Of a stretch of 64,000 nt of DNA, positions 7,934-15,204 are shown in pieces; within the stretch, counting starts at the first letter, position 1; each line of letters opens with the position of its first letter. The notes under the pieces are model-generated. The model saw only the letters and a program-made list of their open reading frames with translations. It was not told the origin of the DNA and searched no databases. A program made the translations under genes and the position numbers. Origin of the DNA: Beijerinckiaceae bacterium (lineage in GTDB: Bacteria; Pseudomonadota; Alphaproteobacteria; Rhizobiales; Beijerinckiaceae); contig JAPZTO010000003.1 in assembly GCA_027532775.1 (NCBI GenBank), positions 620,001 to 684,000 of the forward strand, given 5' to 3'.

Positions 7934-8941
7934 ATGGCTTCAAAACTCTCCGCCGCGTTCCGTGCGCTCGCTTTCGGTCTCGTTGCCCTGTTCGCGGCTT
8001 CGAGCCTTCCCGCCCTCGCCCAGCAGCCGACCAGCGTCAATCCGACGGCGCAGTCGGTCAAGGAAGAGCAGCTTCTCCAGGCTCTCAAGCCGGGCGCTCC
8101 GGTGGCCGGCCGCATTTCCATTCCGGACAAGCAGGCCGCCAACCTGATCCAGCCCGGTCGTGACTGGCGCGCCTTCAATCAGGAGACACTGCCTCGGCTC
8201 GGCGCCTATTCGCTGATCGGCATCGCCATCCTGCTGGCGGTCTTCTACATGATGCGCGGCAAGATCCGGATCGATTCCGGCCTGTCGGGCATGAAGATCC
8301 TCCGTTTCGGTGCGCTGGACCGGTTCACTCACTGGCTCACGGCAACGAGCTTCATCGTGCTGGCGATTACCGGCATCAACGTCACCTTCGGCAAGATCGT
8401 GCTGGCGCCGGTGATGGGCCCGGAGGCCTTCGCGGCCTGGGCCGGCTTCGCCAAGCTGGTGCACAACTATGTCGGCTTCGCCTTCATGGCTGGCGTCCTG
8501 CTCACCTTCCTGATCTGGGTGAAGGACAACATCCCGAGCGCTGTCGACGTCCAGTGGTTCGCTGCAGGCGGTGGCCTGATCGGCAAGGGGCACCCGCCGG
8601 CCAAGCGCTTCAATGGCGGCCAGAAGATCATCTTCTGGAGCGTGGTTGTCGGGGGCTTCCTGCTCTCGCTTTCAGGCTGGCACCTGCTGTTCCCGACAGC
8701 CGAATCGATCGAGCATGTGCAATGGCAGGCAACGCTGCATGGCACCACGTCCTTCGTGATGATCGCCATCATCATCGCCCATATCTATATCGGCTCGGTC
8801 GGTATGGAAGGCGCGTTCGATGCGATGGGGTCTGGCGAGGTCGATCTCAACTGGGCCAAGGAGCATCACTCGCTCTGGGTCGAGGATGTGATGAAGGGCA
8901 AGCGCCCGGCCGGCCATGCCGCGCCGCAGCCGGCCGAATGA
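7934..8941 (+). CDS. fdhC: formate dehydrogenase cytochrome b556 (gamma) subunit
   Basis: This 335-residue membrane protein has an N-terminal signal-like hydrophobic stretch (about 10-32, ending ALAQQ). A periplasmic segment and a first membrane helix (about 92-110) lead into the four-helix cytochrome b core. That core begins LRFGALDRFTHWLTATSF and continues with KLVHNYVGFAFMAG, WHLLFP and IIIAHIYIGSVGMEG; the His residues in these helices are the likely haem b and quinone-site residues. It passes electrons from FdhB to quinone. The ribosome site is GAGAAGGAGGCCACC. The gene is followed within 20 bases by a strong terminator that closes the fdh operon. Confidence 0.92.
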   Translation: MASKLSAAFRALAFGLVALFAASSLPALAQQPTSVNPTAQSVKEEQLLQALKPGAPVAGRISIPDKQAANLIQPGRDWRAFNQETLPRLGAYSLIGIAILLAVFYMMRGKIRIDSGLSGMKILRFGALDRFTHWLTATSFIVLAITGINVTFGKIVLAPVMGPEAFAAWAGFAKLVHNYVGFAFMAGVLLTFLIWVKDNIPSAVDVQWFAAGGGLIGKGHPPAKRFNGGQKIIFWSVVVGGFLLSLSGWHLLFPTAESIEHVQWQATLHGTTSFVMIAIIIAHIYIGSVGMEGAFDAMGSGEVDLNWAKEHHSLWVEDVMKGKRPAGHAAPQPAE

Positions 8942-8960
8942 TCCTGCACATCAGGGCTTG

Positions 8961-8988
8961 AAAAAGGGCGCGATTCGCGCCCTTTTTT
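8961..8988 (+). terminator. rho-independent terminator after fdhC
   Basis: A seven-base-pair stem GGGCGCG (8966-8972) and CGCGCCC (8976-8982) with an ATT loop is followed by six T. An A5 run precedes it, so it could also stop transcription on the opposite strand. mobB starts 16 bases further on with its own ribosome site, so mobB-moeA would need read-through or a promoter I could not identify. Confidence 0.88.
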
Positions 8989-9003
8989 CATGAGGAGGCG
9001 GGC

Positions 9004-9519
9004 ATGAAGATCATCGGGCTGGCAGGCTGGAGCGGCGCGGGCAAAACAACCTTGGTCTCGAAGCTCGTTCCTTACCTTGTCGGGCGGGGCTTGCGCGTCT
9101 CGACCCTGAAACACGCGCATCACCGGTTCGATATCGACCAGCCGGGCAAGGACAGCTACCAGCACCGCATGGCGGGCGCGACCGAAGTGCTCGTCAGTTC
9201 GGCCAACCGCTTCGCGCTGGTCCATGAATTGCGCGGCGCGCCGGAATGGACCCTGGCGGAACTGCTCGGCAAGCTTGCGCCAGTTGATCTGGTTCTGGTG
9301 GAGGGGTTCAAGCGCGAGCGGCATCCGAAAGTCGAAATCTTCCGCTCCGGAAACGGCAAGCCGGCCCTGCATCCCGGCGATCCGCATATTGTCGGCATCG
9401 CCACCGACCGGCCCTTCCCGGAGGTTGCGCTGCCGCAGGTCCATCTTGACGACATCGCGGCCATCGCCCATCTGGCGCTGGAGAAGGCCGCGCCCGTGCG
9501 CGAGATCTTTCCGGCCTGA
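9004..9519 (+). CDS. mobB: molybdopterin-guanine dinucleotide biosynthesis adaptor protein MobB
   Basis: This 171-residue GTP-binding protein opens with KIIGLAGWSGAGKTTL, a P-loop at about residues 8-15. It then shows TLKHAHHRFDIDQPGKDS (switch-like region) and LVLVEGFKRERHPKVE, all diagnostic of MobB. It assists MobA in attaching GMP to molybdopterin, forming the guanine dinucleotide cofactor used by FdhA. A clear GAGGAGGCGGGC ribosome site precedes ATG 9004. It stands next to moeA and close to fdhD-mobA, so the whole set supplies cofactor for the upstream enzyme. Confidence 0.95.
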   Translation: MKIIGLAGWSGAGKTTLVSKLVPYLVGRGLRVSTLKHAHHRFDIDQPGKDSYQHRMAGATEVLVSSANRFALVHELRGAPEWTLAELLGKLAPVDLVLVEGFKRERHPKVEIFRSGNGKPALHPGDPHIVGIATDRPFPEVALPQVHLDDIAAIAHLALEKAAPVREIFPA

Positions 9520-9549
9520 TCGACCGGTCGGCCAGCGGGGAGCCCGGAT

Positions 9550-10809
9550 TTGGCGCAGCTTTCGAATGATTGTTTTGCCTTCGGTGGCAAGCTGCTTCGC
9601 CTCAATGCGGCGCTGGATGATCTTTCGACCCGTCTTGTTCCGGTGGCCGATATCGAGGATGCTTCGCTCGCCCAAGCCCAGGGGCGGATCCTGGCCTCGG
9701 CCCTGCTGGCGCCTGTGCCGGTTCCGGGCTTTGCCAATTCCGCCGTCGATGGCTATGCGGTTCGCCATGCCGATCTGCAGGCAGATCGGGAAACGCGCCT
9801 GCCAGTTTCCGGGCGTATCCCGGCCGGGGCGTTGGCGGTGCCGGCATTAGGGCCCGGCCAAGCGATGCGCATCTTTACCGGCGCGATGATGCCCCCGGGT
9901 GCCGATACGGTGTTCATGCAGGAAGATGTGACGCTCGACGGCGACACCGTGATCCTGCCGCCCGGCCTGAAAACGGGCGCCAACAGCCGCGCGGCGGGCG
10001 AGGATTTCGAGGTCGGCAAGCCGGTCATGCCGGCGGGGATCCGTCTCGATGCGCGGGGCCTTTCAGCGCTTGCTGCACTGGGCATCGGGGAGGTGTCGGT
10101 GCGGCGGCCGCTCCGCGTTGCCGTCTTCTCGACGGGGGACGAGTTGCGCGACGTCGGCCATGCCGTGCCGCTGCCGGCGGGTGCGATCCGGGATGCCAAT
10201 CGTCCCATGCTGCTGGCGCTGCTGCGCAATCGCGGGCTGGTCGCGACCGATCTCGGGATCCTGCCGGATTCACGCGCCGCCATCCGCGAGGCGCTGGTTG
10301 TTGCCTCGCGCGATCATGATGTGTTGCTGACCAGCGGCGGCGTCTCCACCGGCGAAGAGGACCATGTGCGCTTTGCGGTCGAGGAGGCCGGGCAGCTCGA
10401 TTTCTGGCGGCTCGCCATCAAGCCGGGCAGGCCCATCGCCATGGGCCATCTCGGAAAGGCGGTCGTGCTCGGCATGCCCGGCAATCCCGCGGCGGTTCTG
10501 GTGACGTTTGCCCGCTTTGTCGGCCCCGTGCTGGACATGCTTGCCGGCGCCCGGCCCGTCCGCCCGCTGCCGCGCTGGTTACCCGCCGGGTTTTCCTATC
10601 GCAAGAAGGCGGAGCGGCTCGAATATGTCAGGGCAAGCATCGCCGGAGTTGCGGGCCCGCCCGAAGCGCGGCGCTTCCCGCGCGACGGGGCGGCTCTCAT
10701 TTCCTCGCTGATCGCAACGGACGGACTTGTGGAACTGGAAGAAGAAAGGCTCGCCGTTCAACCGGGCGAGCCTGTGGCATTCTACAGCTATGCAGACCTG
10801 ATGGTCTGA
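9550..10809 (+). CDS. moeA: molybdopterin molybdenumtransferase MoeA
   Basis: This 419-residue enzyme inserts molybdate into adenylylated molybdopterin. Family features in order are VPGFANSAVDGYAVR near residue 57, RIFTGAMMPPGADTV near 115, VFSTGDEL near 195, the MoCF-domain pattern DVLLTSGGVSTGEEDH near 258, and LGMPGNPAAVLVTF near 310. The start is TTG 9550, with GGGGAG at 9537-9542 as ribosome site; no better in-frame ATG precedes the conserved N-terminus. It lies 30 bases after mobB. Its stop is only three bases from the end of the small gene on the other strand. Confidence 0.95.
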   Translation: MAQLSNDCFAFGGKLLRLNAALDDLSTRLVPVADIEDASLAQAQGRILASALLAPVPVPGFANSAVDGYAVRHADLQADRETRLPVSGRIPAGALAVPALGPGQAMRIFTGAMMPPGADTVFMQEDVTLDGDTVILPPGLKTGANSRAAGEDFEVGKPVMPAGIRLDARGLSALAALGIGEVSVRRPLRVAVFSTGDELRDVGHAVPLPAGAIRDANRPMLLALLRNRGLVATDLGILPDSRAAIREALVVASRDHDVLLTSGGVSTGEEDHVRFAVEEAGQLDFWRLAIKPGRPIAMGHLGKAVVLGMPGNPAAVLVTFARFVGPVLDMLAGARPVRPLPRWLPAGFSYRKKAERLEYVRASIAGVAGPPEARRFPRDGAALISSLIATDGLVELEEERLAVQPGEPVAFYSYADLMV

Positions 10810-10812
10810 CGG

Positions 10813-10950
10813 TCAGTTGGCCCGGTCGAGGCGGGCACCCGTCGTGGCATAGGCCTGATCGGCCGATTTCTGGAAATTGGCATTCAGCACGAAGGAAGAG
10901 CCAATCGAGATGACGAGAATTGCGGCAATCGCCAGGGCGAAAGACTTCAT
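10813..10950 (-). CDS. 45-residue single-span membrane peptide (small gene)
   Basis: The minus strand from 10950 reads MKSFALAIAAILVISIGSSF, then VLNANFQKSADQAYATT and GARLDRAN, stop. That is a Lys start, one hydrophobic helix (residues 4-24) and a polar tail of about 20 residues. The ribosome site AAGGAGA lies eight bases before the ATG. It lies 50 bases downstream of mobA in the same orientation and ends three bases from the moeA stop. The helix could be a signal anchor. I do not know a family for it. Association with molybdoenzyme maturation is suggested only by position. Confidence 0.7.
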   Translation of the reverse strand: MKSFALAIAAILVISIGSSFVLNANFQKSADQAYATTGARLDRAN

Positions 10951-11000
10951 TTTTTTTCTCCTTGGTCCGGCCGTCGGCCAGCGTGAAAAGCTCCTGAAAT

Positions 11001-11621
11001 CTAGGGCATTCTGCTGGCATCCACAAGCGGAAGCAGGGCTTCGGCCTGCAGCAATTCGTCCGGTGTATTCACGTTGAAGAAGGGATCATAATCCTCGATC
11101 GGCCATTCGACGGCGGCACATCCGTAACGCCCGGTGAAGCGGTCAATCTTGCGTTCGCCGGCTACCAGAGCGTTGCGGAGTTCTTCACGGCAGGAAACCC
11201 GCCAGATGCCGATGACAGGGTGCGTCCAGCCGCCGGATGCCGCGCAGGCAAAGGCCGTGCCCTCAGCTGCGCGCCCCGCGAGCAGGCGCGAAGCGAGGTC
11301 CTTCGGCAGGAACGGGCAGTCGCCGGGAACAGAGACGATATCGGTAATTCCCGTCTGCCCGACCGCCCAGTCAAGGCCGGCAAGGATGCCGGCCAGCGGG
11401 CCGGGATAATCGGGTAAGGCATCCGCAACAATTGGAAGAGAGTAGCCGGCAAAGCGCGAAGGATCCTCGTTGGCGTTGAGCGCAAGGCGACCCGCGGGTG
11501 CCGCCAGACGCTCGATGACGCGGTCGAGAATGGCGCGGTCACCCAGGCGCTTCAGGGGTTTGTCACCCCCGCCCATCCGGGTCGCCTTGCCGCCGGCGAG
11601 GATAACATAGGCAAGGCTCAT
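11001..11621 (-). CDS. mobA: molybdenum cofactor guanylyltransferase MobA
   Basis: This 206-residue nucleotidyltransferase starts MSLAYVILAGGKATRMGGGD, the GTP-binding LAGGxxxRMG motif, with the conserved KPL directly after. VSVPGDCPFLPKDL near residue 100 supplies the metal-binding Asp, and DYDPFFNVNTPDEL near 180 is the usual C-terminal signature. It transfers GMP from GTP to molybdenum-molybdopterin. Its ATG overlaps the fdhD stop by four bases, so FdhD and MobA are made together. Both face the fdh operon and serve FdhA maturation. Confidence 0.95.
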   Translation of the reverse strand: MSLAYVILAGGKATRMGGGDKPLKRLGDRAILDRVIERLAAPAGRLALNANEDPSRFAGYSLPIVADALPDYPGPLAGILAGLDWAVGQTGITDIVSVPGDCPFLPKDLASRLLAGRAAEGTAFACAASGGWTHPVIGIWRVSCREELRNALVAGERKIDRFTGRYGCAAVEWPIEDYDPFFNVNTPDELLQAEALLPLVDASRMP

Positions 11622-12496
11622 TCTTCGGCGCCTTTCCGACGATTCCGGGCTGCTTCTTCCGGAATATAGGCGAGATCCTGATCGTAGATCAGCCTGTCCT
11701 GGCCGGAGAGCACGATGAAGCGCTTGCCCCGCGCCCTTCCGATCAGCGTCAACCCGGCCTTGCGCGCCAGCTCGACGCCCCAGGCGGTGAAGCCCGACCG
11801 CGAGACCAGAACCGGTATCCCCATGCGGACAGTCTTGATCACCATTTCCGACGTCAGCCGTCCCGTCGTATAGAAGATCTTGTCAGCGGGGTCGATCGCA
11901 TGGCGGTACATGTAGCCGGCAATCTTGTCGACGGCGTTGTGCCGTCCGACATCCTCGAGATAGACCAGCGGTCGATCCTCTCGCGCCAGAATACTGCCAT
12001 GGATCGCGCCGGATTCCAGGTAGAGCGACGGGGTCTGGTTGATCTTGTGGGTCAGGTGGTAAAGCCAGGATGTCCGCAGCGGCGTTTGCGGCAGTCGCGC
12101 ATTCTCGATCACGTCCATCAGGTCACCGAAGACCGTGCCCTGTGCGCAACCCGAGGTCTGGATCTTCTTCTTCAGCTTTTCCTCGAAATCGGTCTCGGTC
12201 GCTGTCCGGACGACCACGACACCGAGATCCTCGTCATGCTCGACGGCTGTCACCTCCGTGTCCGGAGAAAGCATGTTCTGGTTCAGCAGGTATCCGAGCG
12301 CGAGATATTCGGGGTAATCGCCGATCGTCATCATGGTGACGATCTCGCGAGCGTTGAGAAACAAGGTCAGAGGCCGCTCGACGGTCACGCGGGTCTCGAT
12401 GGCGGCGCCGGTCTCGTCATGGCCGGAAACGGCCTCGGAGAGGCGTGGATCGGCCGGGTCAGGCCTCAGCCAGTATTCGTTGAGGAAATCCATCAT
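11618..12496 (-). CDS. fdhD: formate dehydrogenase accessory sulfurtransferase FdhD
   Basis: This 292-residue protein passes sulfur from a cysteine desulfurase to the molybdenum cofactor of formate dehydrogenase. Family motifs are VERPLTLFLN, YLALGYLLNQ, LEDVGRHNAVDKIAGY, FYTTGRLTSEMVIK and ISRSGFT-like VLVSRSGFTAWGVELA. The sulfur-carrying loop has a single Cys117 in TSGCAQGTVFGD, not the CxxC of E. coli FdhD. Two consecutive ATGs (12496, 12493) open the gene; the first is used here. It is the first gene of the fdhD-mobA-small peptide run. Confidence 0.95.
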   Translation of the reverse strand: MMDFLNEYWLRPDPADPRLSEAVSGHDETGAAIETRVTVERPLTLFLNAREIVTMMTIGDYPEYLALGYLLNQNMLSPDTEVTAVEHDEDLGVVVVRTATETDFEEKLKKKIQTSGCAQGTVFGDLMDVIENARLPQTPLRTSWLYHLTHKINQTPSLYLESGAIHGSILAREDRPLVYLEDVGRHNAVDKIAGYMYRHAIDPADKIFYTTGRLTSEMVIKTVRMGIPVLVSRSGFTAWGVELARKAGLTLIGRARGKRFIVLSGQDRLIYDQDLAYIPEEAARNRRKGAEE

Positions 12497-12591
12497 CCTG
12501 CATCAGATCTGCGCGAACCGGGCTCGCACCATACCGCAAGCCTTCGCGAAGGCGAGATGGTAACTCGGACGGGATGCCGCAGCCGGATGGA

Positions 12592-13161
12592 TCAGTTGAA
12601 CTGGACGATCCGGGCTGAAACGGCCCGCGCCAGGACGAGGGTCGGCACCGAGAACAGCGCATTCGGCGCTCCGGAGGGGCACCAGACGCGGGCAAAGCGT
12701 GTCAGGCTGATATCCATCAGCATTGGCACGCGGTTCTGGTGGCCGATCGGCGGGACACACCCCATCGGGAAGCCGGTGAACCGCAACGTGAAATCGGCAT
12801 CCGCCCGCTGGAGATTCTCGCCGACCATCGGACCGAGGATACGGTCATTCACGCGGGTGGCGGCGGAGTGAAGGATCAGGAAGTTCTTCTTCGTCGCCTT
12901 GCCCCGCATCAGCATGGCCTGGACGATGAAATTGATCTCGCAGCCGCAGGCTTCCGCCAGCTCTTCGGGCGTGGTCATCGGGCGGGGCAGCATCAGAAGC
13001 GTGTAGGGAATCGCGGCGCGGTCCATTGCTTCCGCAACGCGGCGGACAATGGCCGGCGCGGTCGACACATCGGCACCAGCCGGGGGCTGCTGCTCGCTCA
13101 GGAGGTCTATCGGTTGCGCGGCCGTCACGTGGTCGATCCCCAGTATCCGAAACCCCGACAC
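12592..13161 (-). CDS. YbaK/prolyl-tRNA synthetase-associated domain protein (aminoacyl-tRNA deacylase)
   Basis: This protein of up to 189 residues carries a YbaK-type domain. Conserved pieces are EAMDRAAIPYTLLMLP, MLMRGKATKKNFLIL, LRFTGFPMGCVPPIGH and PVLMDISL-like VPMLMDISLTRF. Such domains hydrolyse misacylated tRNA in trans. The start is GTG 13161, 16 bases after the phosphoesterase stop; a later ATG at 13026 would remove 45 residues but also the beginning of the conserved VRRVAEAM helix, so the longer form is preferred with moderate certainty. The exact amino-acid specificity cannot be read from sequence. Confidence 0.85.
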   Translation of the reverse strand: MSGFRILGIDHVTAAQPIDLLSEQQPPAGADVSTAPAIVRRVAEAMDRAAIPYTLLMLPRPMTTPEELAEACGCEINFIVQAMLMRGKATKKNFLILHSAATRVNDRILGPMVGENLQRADADFTLRFTGFPMGCVPPIGHQNRVPMLMDISLTRFARVWCPSGAPNALFSVPTLVLARAVSARIVQFN

Positions 13162-13177
13162 CTTGCGCTCAATCGGG

Positions 13178-14089
13178 TTAAGGTTTTGTTCCCGAACCCG
13201 GGATCACCGGGAAGCAGAAGCCGCCAAGATCGTCGATCTGGCTCTTGCGGCCGGCAAAGCCGCGCCGGCGCAGCTCAAAGCTGCGCGTTTCCGGGTCGAT
13301 CCGGATCAGATGATATTCCGCCTTGTGTAACGGCGTGCCCGGCACTGCGGAAGCCGAGCCCACACCGACGACGGGAACCGGCCCCGATATGGATTCAATC
13401 ACGTTGAGCGAATGCCGGTGATTATGGCCATGAAGCACGAGTTCGGCGCCGTGTTCGGCCAGAAGCCGCGTGAATTCCTTGTTGTCCTTGAGGCTCCGCC
13501 CGAAGCGGGAGGCATTCCGGACCGGCGGATGATGGATCATCAGCACGCGGAAGAGCCCGGCCTTCCGTGTTTCGTCGAGCATTGCCGCGAGGGCCTGGCG
13601 CTGGGCTCTGCCGACCTTGCCGGTCGCCATGAAGGGAAGGGTGGGAACGCCCGAATTCACCCCGATCAGCGCCACGGAACCCCGCCGCCGGAGATAGGGA
13701 AAAGCGTGGCTCTCGGCCGTGTCGCCCAACATGAAGGGGCTGAAAACGGCTGCCATGGCCGGTAATGATTCGCGGATGTAGGCATCGTGGTTTCCGGGAA
13801 CGATGCTCACGCGATCCGGCCCGCCGAGGACTTCTGTTGTCGCAAGGGCCTGCGGGAACTCATCCTCATGGCCGATATTGACGAGATCGCCGGTCAGGGC
13901 AATGTGGTCGGGTGCCTGTTCGAGGATGTCCGCCATGATGGCGGCCAGCACATCCATGTTATGGATCGTCGCACGGGCGCTGTGCCAGTTGAGCGCACCG
14001 GTCAGCCGCTTGTTCAGCAACTCCCGGAAAGGGATGCGGGGAAGCGGCCCGATATGGGGATCGGAGAGATGGGCGAGGGTAAAGGTCAA
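13178..14089 (-). CDS. calcineurin-like metallophosphoesterase
   Basis: This 303-residue protein has the full set of metal-binding blocks: LAHLSDPHIGP (residues 4-14), ALTGDLVNIG near 65, SIVPGNHDAY near 94, MIHHPPVRNASRF near 187 and VLHGHNHRHSLN near 220. It has no leader and should be a cytoplasmic phosphodiesterase or phosphatase of unknown substrate. The start is TTG 14089 because the conserved TFTLAHLSDPH follows immediately and no ATG lies just upstream. It runs in the same direction as the deacylase gene, 16 bases away, so the two are likely co-transcribed. Confidence 0.9.
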   Translation of the reverse strand: MTFTLAHLSDPHIGPLPRIPFRELLNKRLTGALNWHSARATIHNMDVLAAIMADILEQAPDHIALTGDLVNIGHEDEFPQALATTEVLGGPDRVSIVPGNHDAYIRESLPAMAAVFSPFMLGDTAESHAFPYLRRRGSVALIGVNSGVPTLPFMATGKVGRAQRQALAAMLDETRKAGLFRVLMIHHPPVRNASRFGRSLKDNKEFTRLLAEHGAELVLHGHNHRHSLNVIESISGPVPVVGVGSASAVPGTPLHKAEYHLIRIDPETRSFELRRRGFAGRKSQIDDLGGFCFPVIPGSGTKP

Positions 14090-14251
14090 GCAGGCCTCGA
14101 AACCGGTCGCGACGCCAGAGGGCGCGATACGTCCCTGTCGCGTGTAACCCCTTCCCCGTCAAGCCTCCAGAAGCCGCAGGCGCCGCCAATCGCGTTCTGG
14201 AAGCGCGTTCTCCGCCGGGTCCTGCACCTCTGGTTCTACCTGTCCCGCGGG

Positions 14252-14653
14252 ATGACACTCGGCGTCAGGGCCATCGCGCTGGACGGGGAAGGCCGGATCT
14301 TTCTTGTGCGGCATACCTATATGGCCGGCTGGCATCTGCCGGGAGGTGGTGTGGAATGGGGCCAGAGCCTGCTGGATGCGCTGGCGATGGAACTCCGCGA
14401 GGAGGGCAATCTCGTCGCCGAGAGCCCGCCGGAACTGGTCGGACTCTACTGGAACCGGCATGTCTCGCGGCGCGACCATGTTGCGGTCTACGCGATCCGC
14501 AAGGTCCAGCAGACCGGGCCGCGCCTGCCCGACCGCGAGATCGCCGAGGCGCGGTTCTTCCCGCTCGATTCGCTGCCGGAAGGGGCCACGGCGGGCACGC
14601 GCGCGCGCCTGGCCGAGTGGCTCGAAGGCAGGCCGGCCTCGCCTTTCTGGTGA
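14252..14653 (+). CDS. NUDIX hydrolase with degenerate NUDIX box
   Basis: The fold is clear: MTLGVRAIALDGEGRIFLV, then WHLPGGGVEWGQSLLDALA and MELREEGNLVAES. Compared with the box GX5EX7REUXEEXGU, the first Glu is Gln and the Arg is Met, while ELREE is kept, so metal binding may survive. The start is uncertain. The reading frame is open far upstream and encodes family-like residues (RRVLHLWFYLSRG) before ATG 14252, but the stretch 14090-14251 has no in-frame ATG, GTG or TTG. Upstream ATGs at 14054 and 14069 would overlap the divergent phosphoesterase start. The true product may be longer than the 133 residues given. Confidence 0.75.
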   Translation: MTLGVRAIALDGEGRIFLVRHTYMAGWHLPGGGVEWGQSLLDALAMELREEGNLVAESPPELVGLYWNRHVSRRDHVAVYAIRKVQQTGPRLPDREIAEARFFPLDSLPEGATAGTRARLAEWLEGRPASPFW

Positions 14654-14695
14654 AAGCGCTTGACGGCGGCACCAAGTCCGGTGATCACGCGGCCC

Positions 14696-15196
14696 ATGCA
14701 GGGTCTGGAATTCATTATCACCCATCAGAAGCCGAAGGATGACGAGGCGGTCGAGCGGCTGCATGCCCGCGCCTTCGGGCCGGGCCGCTATGCCCGGACC
14801 GCCTTCCGCATCCGCGAGCAGGCCGGGCAGACGGAAGGGCTTGCCTTCGTCGCGCATGTCGGATCGCTGCTGGTGGCGGCAGTCCAGTTGACGCCTGTCC
14901 GGATCGGCTCACGGCCGGCCTTCATGCTGGGCCCGTTGACGGTCGACCCGCCTTTCGAGGGCAAGGGGATCGGCCGGGCCTTGCTGGAGCGCTGCGCCCA
15001 TTCCGCCCGTGCGCTGGGATCGACGCTGATCCTCCTTGTGGGGGACGAGGCCTATTACAAGCGCAGTGGCTACCGGCGCGTGCCGCCGGGGCAGATTGTC
15101 CTGCCCGGCCCTGTCGACCCGATGCGCCTGCTGGCGCTGGAACTTGAGCCGGATGCCCTCGCCACGATGCGGGGCGAGGTGCGCGGCGGCGCCTGA
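14696..15196 (+). CDS. GNAT family N-acetyltransferase
   Basis: This 166-residue protein resembles the YhbS-type predicted acetyltransferases. The acetyl-CoA site is LGPLTVDPPFEGKGIGRALL, including the (R/Q)xxGxG/A-like KGIGRA, followed by LGSTLILLVGDEAYYKRSGY, where DEAYYxRxGF is characteristic. The substrate is unknown. ATG 14696 precedes the conserved LEFIITHQ. An in-frame TTG at 14660 would add 12 residues and lies closer to the NUDIX stop (14653); neither has a strong ribosome site. Confidence 0.85.
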   Translation: MQGLEFIITHQKPKDDEAVERLHARAFGPGRYARTAFRIREQAGQTEGLAFVAHVGSLLVAAVQLTPVRIGSRPAFMLGPLTVDPPFEGKGIGRALLERCAHSARALGSTLILLVGDEAYYKRSGYRRVPPGQIVLPGPVDPMRLLALELEPDALATMRGEVRGGA

Positions 15197-15204
15197 GGTT
15201 CGGA

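Noticed and set aside
4242-7943. Minus-strand open frame of 1233 codons across fdhA and fdhB
   Set aside because: It is antisense to two genes with unambiguous cofactor motifs. Long antisense frames are expected in GC-rich coding DNA, and the translation shows no family features.
12540-12553. GCCTTCGCGAAGGC palindrome upstream of fdhD
   Set aside because: It is a 14-base GC-rich palindrome of a kind expected by chance in this composition, with no second copy or T-run to suggest a function.
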